Positions 56,926-64,000 of a stretch of 64,000 nt of DNA are shown one piece after another. The notes below the pieces were generated by a model. That model worked only from the letters and a program-made list of their open reading frames with translations, ran no database searches and had not been told where the DNA came from. The stretch lies in the NCBI GenBank assembly GCA_013359135.1, contig JABWCN010000014.1, positions 1 to 64,000 on the forward strand, written 5' to 3'. The position numbers and the translations under genes are program-made. This DNA is from Pseudobdellovibrionaceae bacterium (GTDB lineage Bacteria > Bdellovibrionota > Bdellovibrionia > Bdellovibrionales > Bdellovibrionaceae). Positions within the stretch are counted from its first letter, which is position 1. Each line of letters opens with the position of its first letter.

Positions 56926-57429
56926 TTAAATCACTTTTACAGATAAAATTTTTATTTCCTCAACAGGCCTATCAGCAATACCAGTCCTTACAAGAGATAT
57001 TTTTTCAACGATATCATAACCTTCTATAACCTCTCCTAAAACAGAGTGTTTTCCATTTAAAAAGGGAGTAGGAGCAACGGTAATAAAAAATTGAGAACCA
57101 TTAGTATTTGGTCTGCTAACATTGGCACTAGAAAGAATACCCACTTTGTTGTGAGTTAACTCAGGATGATATTCATCATTTACATTGTACCCAGGTCCAC
57201 CAGTTCCATTACCTAAAGGACAACCAAACTGAACCATAAAATTAGGAATGACTCTGTGGAAAATGATTCCATCATAAAAAGGTCTTTTTACTTTTTCTCT
57301 AGTTTTAGGATCAACCCACTCTTTAGTACCGTTAGCAAGTCCAGCAAAATGTTCAACCATGTTTGGCACTTTATCTTTGAATAATTTGATTTTGAAGTTT
57401 CCAGCTGTGGTCTCAAAATGAGCGATCAT
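56926..57429 (-). CDS. Cyclophilin-type peptidyl-prolyl isomerase
   Basis: The 167-residue single-domain cyclophilin carries FHRVIPNFMVQFGCPLGNGTGGPGY, NTNGSQFFIT and LNGKHSVLGEV. No signal peptide, so it is cytoplasmic. An AAGGAG SD precedes the ATG. It follows tolB and a small membrane ORF on the same strand, and is probably a late gene of the Tol transcript. Gene symbol ppiA/ppiB cannot be chosen from sequence. Confidence 0.9.
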   Translation of the reverse strand: MIAHFETTAGNFKIKLFKDKVPNMVEHFAGLANGTKEWVDPKTREKVKRPFYDGIIFHRVIPNFMVQFGCPLGNGTGGPGYNVNDEYHPELTHNKVGILSSANVSRPNTNGSQFFITVAPTPFLNGKHSVLGEVIEGYDIVEKISLVRTGIADRPVEEIKILSVKVI

Positions 57430-57487
57430 CTTTTCTCCTTAAATTTCATGAAAGTCTGTAGTATTTGAAACTATAGACCGTAGTTAA

Positions 57488-57637
57488 TTACTTGAGTTTA
57501 TAAATTTGAGTTTTTTTGAAAGAAAATTTATTTCTACTTTTTCCAGAATGAAAACTAAACGCCACCAGAAAAAAAGCAAGAATATAAATGCCTAGAATTC
57601 GTTGCCATGGAGAGGTATTTGATTTTCTGTTTTTCAT
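57488..57637 (-). CDS. Small single-span membrane protein (49 residues)
   Basis: An ORF between tolB and the cyclophilin gene. The product starts MKNRKSNTSPWQRILG and has one hydrophobic helix (about 14-29, ILGIYILAFFLVAFSF), then a basic tail. AAAGG lies two bases before the ATG, closer than usual. It is too short for standard calls and may be real or a chance ORF; operon position and composition favour real. No known family. Confidence 0.45.
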   Translation of the reverse strand: MKNRKSNTSPWQRILGIYILAFFLVAFSFHSGKSRNKFSFKKTQIYKLK

Positions 57638-57702
57638 AGCCTTTCTAGATATAGAGATAGCTTCCTAAGGGCAAGACGCAGCGAGACGTCAAAGCTTAAA
57701 AA

Positions 57703-59109
57703 CTAGTCAATATTAGAGGACCATTTGGGTTTATAATAGTTATAGTTATCCTGAGTCACAGAACGTTCTTCGGTTCCAGAAATGTTGGAAAAATAGATCT
57801 GATTTTTACCACTACGATTACTAGTATAAATCACAAATCGTCCGTCGGGAGAGAAGCTTGGGTCCTCATTATCAGCAGCTTTGCCATTTTTTTTCTTTGC
57901 AGAGGTGAGTCTAATCATTTCACTGCCATCAGCATTCATTACAAAAATGTCAAAGTTGCCTTCCGTTTGTCCTGCAAAAGCGATCTTTTTGCCATCTGGA
58001 GACCAAGTAGGGGAAGAGTTAAAAACTCCTGCCGTTGTAATTCTTTTCACATTGGAACCGTCAATGTCCATGATGTAAATCATAGGACGTCCATGTCGGT
58101 CGGAAGAAAAAGCAATCTTTTTTCCGTCTGGACTGACTGCTGGCTCAACGTTCATGGCGCTATTAGGACCATTAGTTATTTTACCTTGTAAGGTTCCATC
58201 AAGAGAAATTTTAAAAATATCTGGTGAAACGCCCTGTGAAATAGTCAGAAAAATAGATTTTCCATCAGGTGAAAAACTAGCACCAGAGTTGATTCCTTGG
58301 CGATTTGAGATGTTGGTACGTTTACTAGTCTCTAAGTCGAATAAAAATAAATCAGCGTTTCGCAATTTAGTGACTTTTCTTTGCACGTAAGCCGTATAAG
58401 CAATTTTTTTAGCATCTTTTGACCAGTTAGGAGAAATGGCAATAGAATTATGATTAGTCAGCTTTTCAGAGTTTACGCCATCCCAATCCATAATATAGAT
58501 CTCTCTGAATTTTCCGCCACCTTTATCACTAGAAAAAACTAAGCGAGAATTAAATGGGCCTTCATTATCTGTTAAATTTTTTAAAACATCGTTAGAAAAT
58601 GTGTGAGCTATTTTTCTGGCCGCAGCCACTGGTCCCTTATATTTTTTCCCAAAAACTAAGCCTTTTTTAGGAACATGATACAAATAAACTTCCAATTCAA
58701 TTTCATTGTTTGTAACTGCATAGGAAGCTCTAATCAAGAAGTCAGCCTTCAAACTTTGTTCATTCCAACTTTCAAATTTGAAACCACTTGGGTCAGTTGG
58801 AAAAGGTTTAATTGATGTTTTTTTAGTGTCTTCTAGAAAGGCCTTTTGTTGGATGAACTCGAAATAACCAGAGACATCTAAATCATTAGAAATCACGCGA
58901 TGAATTTCAGCACCAACATTCAGGTTGGCAGAGGCCATGGTCGGCGAGCCTTGATAAAGAAAAGGAGGGAAGGCTAATAGACTACGTTTGGTTTTGGCTT
59001 CACCAACTTTAATGTAAACTTGTTCTGCTTGGGTTGCAGAAGCGAAATTTAATATAATTCCAATCAATGAAAATAAAATAAGCTTTAATGAATTTTTTTT
59101 TAACTTCAT
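57703..59109 (-). CDS. tolB: Tol-Pal system beta-propeller protein TolB
   Basis: A periplasmic partner of Pal in outer-membrane constriction and integrity. The 468-residue protein has a signal peptide (ending ATQA-E), an N-terminal alpha/beta domain and a C-terminal propeller with repeats of the form [29 protein letters not shown]. It is the fourth gene after tolQ-tolR-tolA. pal is not next, which is unusual; a small ORF and a cyclophilin gene follow instead. Confidence 0.93.
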   Translation of the reverse strand: MKLKKNSLKLILFSLIGIILNFASATQAEQVYIKVGEAKTKRSLLAFPPFLYQGSPTMASANLNVGAEIHRVISNDLDVSGYFEFIQQKAFLEDTKKTSIKPFPTDPSGFKFESWNEQSLKADFLIRASYAVTNNEIELEVYLYHVPKKGLVFGKKYKGPVAAARKIAHTFSNDVLKNLTDNEGPFNSRLVFSSDKGGGKFREIYIMDWDGVNSEKLTNHNSIAISPNWSKDAKKIAYTAYVQRKVTKLRNADLFLFDLETSKRTNISNRQGINSGASFSPDGKSIFLTISQGVSPDIFKISLDGTLQGKITNGPNSAMNVEPAVSPDGKKIAFSSDRHGRPMIYIMDIDGSNVKRITTAGVFNSSPTWSPDGKKIAFAGQTEGNFDIFVMNADGSEMIRLTSAKKKNGKAADNEDPSFSPDGRFVIYTSNRSGKNQIYFSNISGTEERSVTQDNYNYYKPKWSSNID

Positions 59110-59173
59110 AGTCTACTTTCTGTTATGTGTGTTACAACTACTATGTCGATTTATTATATCAAAATTAGCAAAA

Positions 59174-60037
59174 TCACTCTGGAAAACCAATTAATATTCC
59201 TTTGACGCCAACGATTGCCAGAAATTTCTCTGGGGGTTTGGGAAATGGAGAAGATCTTGTAATCGTATCTAAGACAATGTCATCATAGGCCGCGTGACCA
59301 CTAGACTTATAGATTTGATTATAAACTACCACTCCACTTTCATCGATTTTAATTAAGGCCTGAGCTTTTAAGTCTTTATTAGTCAGCCATTGTGGTAAGG
59401 TCCAGTTCTCTTTGATTTTACGATCAATTTCGGAAACATAATTTTCATGTTGAATTTTGTTTAGCCCCGTAAGTTCTGTACCGGGATTAATTACATTCCC
59501 TTTGTATTGAAAAGAGTTTTTATTATTGTTTGCATTGCTGGATTTCTTTTCTAAATCATGCGCTAACTCAGACTTAATTTTATCAATGGCAGATAGTTTT
59601 TTAATTTTTTCTATTGCTTCCGTTTGTTTTTTTTTGAGTTTATCGCTATTTTTTGCATCCGGTTTTTCTTTTAGTAATTTAATAGCTTCCACGTCTTTAG
59701 GGGGTTGCTTTTCAGGTAGTTTGTTTTTGATTTCAGTTGCCTCTGCAGGAGGATTGTTTTCAGGCTCTGGACTTTTTTCTTCAATTTTTTTTTCTAATTG
59801 TGGCTCATCAGATGGATTTTGGTTGGGTTTTTCAGTTGGTAATTTGTCAGGAAGTCCAACGATATCAACGCGAATAGCAGAATCAAAGTCAATTCTTTCC
59901 TGACTCCAAAATACATTCTGAAGGATAATTAATGAAAAAATAAAGAAATGAATAGCTAATGAAATCCAAAGACCGTTATCATTGTCTCTAGGCTTGAGCT
60001 CTTCTTCTTTAGTTACTTCTGAGATCGCTTCATTCAT
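59174..60037 (-). CDS. tolA: TolA-like energy transducer
   Basis: The 287-residue protein has one N-terminal membrane helix (about 24-44), a Pro/Glu/Lys-rich and Lys/Ser-rich rigid linker (about 60-170) and a C-terminal TonB/TolA-type domain with LKAQALIKIDESGVVVYNQIYKSSGHAAYDDIVLDTI. It lies five bases after tolR and upstream of tolB, so it is assigned to the Tol system and not to TonB. Confidence 0.85.
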   Translation of the reverse strand: MNEAISEVTKEEELKPRDNDNGLWISLAIHFFIFSLIILQNVFWSQERIDFDSAIRVDIVGLPDKLPTEKPNQNPSDEPQLEKKIEEKSPEPENNPPAEATEIKNKLPEKQPPKDVEAIKLLKEKPDAKNSDKLKKKQTEAIEKIKKLSAIDKIKSELAHDLEKKSSNANNNKNSFQYKGNVINPGTELTGLNKIQHENYVSEIDRKIKENWTLPQWLTNKDLKAQALIKIDESGVVVYNQIYKSSGHAAYDDIVLDTITRSSPFPKPPEKFLAIVGVKGILIGFPE

Positions 60038-60042
60038 GTTGA

Positions 60043-60471
60043 CTATTTCTCTCTTGGTAAAGTCACTAGACCCAAGTTGTGTATACCCGCAGCCTTTGTT
60101 TCTGCCATCGCTTCTGCCACAACTCCATAATCTACGCGACGATCAGCTTGTATATAGACTTGTTTATTTTTCCTAGTTTTAAAAATGGCTGTTAGTTTTT
60201 CTTTTAGTTGATTCAAAGGAATAGGATGCTTGGCAATGGAAATCTTTTGATTTGCCTCTATGACAATTAATAGAGGTTCTTCTTTTAGCTCAAGGCCCGT
60301 GGCTGAAGTTTTTGGAAGATCAACTTGAATTCCTTGCTGCATTAGGGGAGTTGTCACCATAAACATAATTAATAAAACAAGCATCACATCAACCAAGGGC
60401 GTGACGTTGATCTCACTCAGTACGGCTTTAGAGCTTCCACCACTTCTTGCTGAACCACTATTCATTCCCAT
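60043..60471 (-). CDS. tolR: TolR/ExbD-family motor subunit
   Basis: The 142-residue protein has a short N-terminal tail, one membrane helix with the conserved Asp (VTPLVDVMLVLLIMFMVTTPLM, Asp26-28 region) and a periplasmic C-terminal domain. It lies 16 bases after tolQ. It forms the proton-driven motor with TolQ. Confidence 0.92.
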   Translation of the reverse strand: MGMNSGSARSGGSSKAVLSEINVTPLVDVMLVLLIMFMVTTPLMQQGIQVDLPKTSATGLELKEEPLLIVIEANQKISIAKHPIPLNQLKEKLTAIFKTRKNKQVYIQADRRVDYGVVAEAMAETKAAGIHNLGLVTLPREK

Positions 60472-60487
60472 GATTTACCCAAGATCC

Positions 60488-61252
60488 TTATTGATTAAAA
60501 AAATTTCTTTTTACAATATTTAAAAAATCAGCAGAAAAATTATTTAATTCTATTTCTTCTTTTCTGACCTGAGAAACAAAATGATTATAAAGAACAACAG
60601 CTGGAATGGCTGCGGCTAATCCAATAGCTGTTGCAATAAGTGCTTCAGAAATACCGGGTGCTACAACAGCTAAGCTAGCATTACCAGTGGCTCCAATTTT
60701 TTGAAAAGAAGACATAATTCCCCAGACAGTTCCAAAAAGACCGATGAAGGGGCCAGTGCTTCCAGTAGTAGCTAACACATTTAGTTTAGCTTCCATTTTA
60801 GCAAGTTCATTTTCTGTAGCTTTCCTAACAACACGTTCAAGATTGTCAATACTTGTCAGTTGAGGTCTTTGTGGATCATTTTGAGACGGGGTCGCACTAT
60901 GAGTTGGAGTTGTTCCATGGGGAGCTTGACTTTGAATTAATGAGGTTAGATGAGAGCTCATGTCAGCTAATTTTTTCATTTCTAAGTAAGAAGATTTAAA
61001 TACCCGAGCCAGGGGGCTATCACGAAACTTATCAAGTTCATCGTTAAGATGATCTAAGGAGCTGCTTTTCCAGAACTGAACTAAAAAAAGTTCATTCATC
61101 AATTTAATCTTTTTAAATAACTTCCACTTATTAAAAGCAATACCCCAGCAAGTAATGCTCAAACCCACCAAAATAAGAAGTGTGAATTGAACCACGGGAG
61201 AAGCTTGCATAACAGCATCAAAGGCTCCTGTATTAACACTTATTTTTTCCAA
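60488..61252 (-). CDS. tolQ: TolQ/ExbB-family motor subunit
   Basis: The 254-residue protein has three membrane helices, with the family motif region GPFIGLFGTVWGIMSSFQKIG and SEALIATAIGLAAAIPAVVLYNHF near the C terminus. It starts with TTG at 61252, with GGAGGG six bases upstream. An in-frame shadow ORF across its 5' end is discarded. The 6S RNA gene lies directly upstream on the same strand. Confidence 0.92.
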   Translation of the reverse strand: MEKISVNTGAFDAVMQASPVVQFTLLILVGLSITCWGIAFNKWKLFKKIKLMNELFLVQFWKSSSLDHLNDELDKFRDSPLARVFKSSYLEMKKLADMSSHLTSLIQSQAPHGTTPTHSATPSQNDPQRPQLTSIDNLERVVRKATENELAKMEAKLNVLATTGSTGPFIGLFGTVWGIMSSFQKIGATGNASLAVVAPGISEALIATAIGLAAAIPAVVLYNHFVSQVRKEEIELNNFSADFLNIVKRNFFNQ

Positions 61253-61367
61253 ATACCCTCCAACCTCACATAGTCATGAAAATATAAAATCTCGTAAACT
61301 TTTCTTAATATAGGATTATAGACATTCAAGTGGAAGCAGGCCAAGAAAATTATGAAGTGATAAAGGC

Positions 61368-61541
61368 AAAAAAAAAGGCCCGAAGACAACTCTGAAATAA
61401 ACCTCAAATCTAAGGTGGGTGGCCATGATAACAACTTTAGGCTTCCCAGTACGAGCTGGGCTTGCACACCATTGTCAGGGACAGCCCCCAAATTCTTTGC
61501 TTGTAAGGTTTATTTTCGATGAGCTTTACGCCGTCGAACCC
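61368..61541 (-). ncRNA. ssrS: 6S RNA (sigma-70 holoenzyme-binding RNA)
   Basis: A roughly 174-nt RNA that mimics an open promoter and sequesters housekeeping RNA polymerase. Diagnostic sequence on the minus strand includes GGGAAGCCTAAAGTTGTTA and CACCCACCTTAG, matching the conserved 3' half of proteobacterial 6S. The 5' segment AAATAAACCT pairs perfectly with AGGTTTATTT near the 3' end. The terminal GGTTCGACGGC pairs with the 3' GTTGTCTTCGGGCC, giving the closing stem. The middle has a GGGGGCTGTCCC region and a CCCAG-CTCGTA-CTGGG hairpin. A T-run ends the gene and a promoter fits its 5' end. A coding-looking frame at 61240-61491 is only its shadow. Confidence 0.88.
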
Positions 61542-61547
61542 AAATTC

Positions 61548-61576
61548 AGTGTAAAACATTATCTTTGAATTTTCAA
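61548..61576 (-). promoter_or_regulatory. Promoter of the 6S RNA gene
   Basis: On the minus strand, TTGAAA at 61571-61576 and TACACT at 61548-61553 are separated by 17 bases, the sigma-70 layout. The predicted start, seven bases on, falls at 61541 on the first G of the closing stem. Confidence 0.7.
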
Positions 61577-61892
61577 TAGAGCAGGACTGAAAACAAAAAA
61601 AATTGTATAAATAAACACGGTTCTAGAGTGGAACCAGCCTAACAGCCACGCTACTAATGAGAAATTTTGAAGAAGCGACTATCTACGATTCATCTGAAAA
61701 AAGTTTTGGCAGTTAAAAAGAGAAACTTTTGTGTTAAATTTGCTTTTTAACTTTTTTTATGCTGCTTTTTCTAGTACTATTAATGACCTTACTGGGCGTT
61801 CAGCCTGAGCTCTGAGCTCGACAAGCGAACTAAAGCTTCTTTTCGTTTTATTATCCTATTAAGAAAAATAATAGTTATCCGAAAGCTAAGGT
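61577..61892. other. Divergent upstream region of the xse operon
   Basis: About 316 bases between the 6S promoter and the small membrane-protein gene. It contains a GGTTC-tagagtg-GAACC hairpin (about 61619-61635) and a GAGCTC-t-GAGCTC direct/inverted element near 61812. No ORF, tRNA or known RNA is recognised. Confidence 0.4.
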
Positions 61893-62117
61893 ATGGATTT
61901 AAAAACCTTAGATTTTATATTTCCTTTTGTGTCTTTTTTTTATGGAAGCCTTGTATTGTTTGTACTAGAGATTCCTTTATTAAAAAAAATCACGCACAAT
62001 GGGGAAAAGTCATTACTAGCAATTTCTCTTAGAGAGCAATTGCTAGTGCATAAACCACTGGCATGGATTTGTTTTTTTGTCGGAGGTCTGTGGTCGTTAC
62101 AAAATTTGTTAATTTAA
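61893..62117 (+). CDS. Small two-helix membrane protein
   Basis: A 74-residue protein with two hydrophobic helices (about 9-28 and 54-73) joined by a short polar loop. AAGG lies directly before the ATG, closer than usual. It opens the transcript of xseA-xseB-ispA with a 40-bp gap. No family recognised; the regular length and membrane pattern support a real gene. Confidence 0.6.
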   Translation: MDLKTLDFIFPFVSFFYGSLVLFVLEIPLLKKITHNGEKSLLAISLREQLLVHKPLAWICFFVGGLWSLQNLLI

Positions 62118-62162
62118 GTTCTCAGTTTGACTTAATTAAGCCCTCCAGTTAGGGTCTTGCCC

Positions 62163-63554
62163 ATGAGCGACCCAACAATAGTTAACACTAAAAGTGCAGC
62201 CTTAAACACAGAAACAGTGAAATCTTTAACTAAAGAAGACGCTAAAGTTTTATCTGTTGAACAGTTAAATTTGCAAATTAAACAACTTCTTGAGGGGCAA
62301 ATCGCTTCAGTTTGGATTCGAGCAGAGATTTCAAACTTCAAGGCCCATACTTCGGGGCATTACTATTTTTCATTGAAGGATGACAAATCTCAAATATCTG
62401 CGGTGATGTTTCGTGGGTTTAATTCTAAGTTGCGTTTTAAGTTGGTTGATGGTCTAGAGGTTTTGGTTAAGGGGCGCATAAGTGTTTATGAACCTCGAGG
62501 AAGTTACCAAATTTTATGTGAAGCTATGGAGCCTGTCGGTGCTGGGGCTTTGCAGAAAGCCTTTGAAGAACTCAAGCAAAAACTAAAGGCTGAGGGGTTG
62601 TTTGATTCAGCACGAAAGCGGTCTATTCCAACATTACCTCAAAAAGTAGTTTTAGTGACTTCACCAACGGGTGCTGCGATCCAAGATATGAGGCAAATTA
62701 TTACCCGCCGCGCACCTTATTTAGAGGTCATTTTGATTCCCACTTTGGTTCAAGGCGAAGGAGCAGCCGAAAAAATTACAGAAGCTTTAAAAAAAGCATG
62801 GTTGTTGAAAAATGTTGATGTGATTATTGTTGGTCGTGGCGGTGGATCCATAGAAGATTTGTGGGCTTTTAATGATGAAAATTTAGCGCGAGCTATTGCC
62901 GCCTCACCTGTTCCAGTGATTTCTGCTGTTGGCCACGAGATTGACTTTACTATTGCAGATTTTGTCGCTGATTTGCGGGCACCAACTCCTTCAGCGGCTG
63001 CGGAGCTGGTAGCAAAAAGCGCAAAGGAGCTTACGGAAAGATTGGTATCAGTAAATCGTATGTTGAATATGATCCTTGAGCGTCAGTTTAAAAAGTGGGA
63101 TCAGCGATTAGAAAACTTAAAAATTCGATTGATTGATCCAAAGAAAAAGCTTCAAGATTTAATTCTTAAAAATGATGATTTGTTTAATCGTCTTGAAAAA
63201 GCACTAGATAGAAAAATTTTAACTTATAAGCATAAAGCAGAGTTGTTGTTACAGAAGCTTAAAGACCCGGCAGTCAAAATAAAATTAGCTAGTGAGGAAG
63301 TACATTTTTTACACAAAACATTGATTGCTAAAATCCAAGAGTTACTTAAGGCGAAACAGATAGATGTTAAAAATAAAATGCAATTGTTAGATTCTTTTAG
63401 TCCACTAAAAGTGGTTGAACGTGGTTATGTGATTGTTACTAAAGATGATCAGGTTATTAAAGAAAGATCGCAGCTAGCAGAAGAAGACCAAATTCAGCTT
63501 AGGTTCGCTGATGGGCCTTTGCAGGTTAAAATTAAAGAATTGAAATTAAAATAA
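62163..63554 (+). CDS. xseA: Exodeoxyribonuclease VII large subunit
   Basis: The catalytic subunit of a single-strand exonuclease used in repair. It is about 463 residues from the ATG at 62163 (an upstream TTG adds two residues). It has the OB-fold domain (VWIRAEISNFKAHTSGHYYFSLKDDKSQISAVMFRG), the VVLVTSPTGAAIQDMRQIITRRAP segment and GRGGGSIEDLWAFNDENLARAI, followed by a long coiled coil. xseB follows after 18 bp. Confidence 0.94.
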   Translation: MSDPTIVNTKSAALNTETVKSLTKEDAKVLSVEQLNLQIKQLLEGQIASVWIRAEISNFKAHTSGHYYFSLKDDKSQISAVMFRGFNSKLRFKLVDGLEVLVKGRISVYEPRGSYQILCEAMEPVGAGALQKAFEELKQKLKAEGLFDSARKRSIPTLPQKVVLVTSPTGAAIQDMRQIITRRAPYLEVILIPTLVQGEGAAEKITEALKKAWLLKNVDVIIVGRGGGSIEDLWAFNDENLARAIAASPVPVISAVGHEIDFTIADFVADLRAPTPSAAAELVAKSAKELTERLVSVNRMLNMILERQFKKWDQRLENLKIRLIDPKKKLQDLILKNDDLFNRLEKALDRKILTYKHKAELLLQKLKDPAVKIKLASEEVHFLHKTLIAKIQELLKAKQIDVKNKMQLLDSFSPLKVVERGYVIVTKDDQVIKERSQLAEEDQIQLRFADGPLQVKIKELKLK

Positions 63555-63572
63555 ACTTAAAAGGACAGAGCT

Positions 63573-63797
63573 ATGGAGTTTGAAAAAAAGTTATCTCGGT
63601 TAGAAGAAATTGTACATAAAATGGAAAAAGGTGAAGTTTCATTAGAGGACTCTTTAAAGTTATTTGAAGAAGGTGTAAAATTATCTAGAGAATGTCATCA
63701 AAAACTTACAGATGCAGAGTTAAAAGTAAAAAAGTTAGTAGGATTTGATCCCCAAGGAGAGGCTATCATAGAGCCTTTTAACGAGGACGAGAAATAA
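63573..63797 (+). CDS. xseB: Exodeoxyribonuclease VII small subunit
   Basis: The 74-residue partner of XseA. The family pattern is FEKKLSRLEEIVHKMEKGEVSLEDSLKLFEEGVKLSRECHQKL, a helical hairpin. An AAAAGGACAG SD precedes the ATG. ispA begins two bases after its stop. Confidence 0.93.
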   Translation: MEFEKKLSRLEEIVHKMEKGEVSLEDSLKLFEEGVKLSRECHQKLTDAELKVKKLVGFDPQGEAIIEPFNEDEK

Positions 63798-63798
63798 A

Positions 63799-64000
63799 TT
63801 GAGTGTTGTAATGGTGTTGGAATCTAATAAGTATCTTCAAAAATTTGAAGACTTTGCTAAAAAAGAATTAACTGCAATTTACCCAGAAGATATATTCAAT
63901 AAAACATTATTGGAATCGATGCTTTATTCTTTTCAAAGTGGAGGGAAAAGATTTCGACCTTCCCTAGTTTTTGCTGCTACAGAGGCTCTGGGGTTAGCTT
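63799..64000 (+). CDS. ispA: Geranyl/farnesyl diphosphate synthase, N-terminal part
   Basis: The visible 67 residues start at TTG 63799 or ATG 63811 and include the trans-prenyltransferase motif SFQSGGKRFRPSLV. The rest lies beyond the right edge. It follows xseB, the usual xseB-ispA order, and would supply the farnesyl diphosphate that UppS extends. Confidence 0.9.
   Translation, partial: MSVVMVLESNKYLQKFEDFAKKELTAIYPEDIFNKTLLESMLYSFQSGGKRFRPSLVFAATEALGLA

Noticed and set aside
61240-61491. 83-residue minus-strand ORF overlapping the 5' end of tolQ
   Set aside because: It lies across the 6S RNA gene and its terminator. The start is a TTG without SD and the product looks like no protein.
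61531-61541. GGTTCGA string suggesting a tRNA T-arm
   Set aside because: No acceptor or anticodon stem can be formed around it, and it is part of the 6S closing stem.

Overview
The window is AT-rich chromosomal DNA (roughly one third G+C by eye) from a Gram-negative bacterium. Gene content points to Bdellovibrionota, a predatory or predator-related lineage. Evidence for this is the complete TolQ-TolR-TolA-TolB set, many secreted proteases, nucleases and a PHB-depolymerase-like esterase, a DisA-like sensor protein, CFI-box and J-domain/RodZ-like proteins, and many lineage-specific secreted proteins with no recognisable family. The species cannot be named from sequence alone.

Layout. Positions 1-4.9 kb form an accessory patch. 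It holds the start of an IS3-type orfA running off the left edge, an HNH-endonuclease remnant cut by that element, an 877-residue protein joining a TM0106-type RecB/RNase-H-like nuclease to an IS66-type DDE transposase, and an overlapping PIN / XRE-ImmA-IrrE pair with a perfect 12-bp inverted repeat upstream. From 5 to 13 kb come small secreted proteins, an S1 serine protease, an HAD phosphatase, a DAC-like sensor, phosphatidylserine decarboxylase, a DUF4337-like protein and an S8 protease. From 13 to 24 kb the minus strand carries housekeeping genes: pgeF, rluD, a J-domain/HTH protein, then the run rpsB-tsf-pyrH-frr-uppS-cdsA-rseP-tsaB-minD-like. An attenuator-like terminator lies between rpsB and tsf, and a folded leader lies before rpsB.

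From 24 to 36 kb are a secreted esterase, an FAD-dependent oxidoreductase, a CFI-box protein, priA, galU, putative outer-membrane and lipoprotein genes, a 42-residue very basic protein and a TonB-like protein. From 36.7 to 41.6 kb are a sigma-54 activator with an altered GAFTGA loop, a shorter protein resembling its input half, and an amgK-murU pair for cell-wall sugar salvage. nagZ, at 50 kb, belongs to the same pathway. From 41.6 to 56.8 kb are an S9 peptidase, a three-gene Tad-like/secreted cluster, a DRGH nuclease and a 1163-residue protein of unknown function.

The right end (56.9-61.3 kb) is the Tol operon, with a small membrane ORF and a cyclophilin at its tail. Directly upstream of tolQ lies a well-supported 6S RNA gene with its own promoter. 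Reading the other way, a small membrane protein leads into xseA-xseB-ispA, and ispA runs off the right edge. The strongest candidate for an undescribed system is the nuclease-transposase fusion and its accessory surroundings. The DAC-like sensor, the J-domain/RodZ-like protein and the sigma-54 activator plus partner are next.
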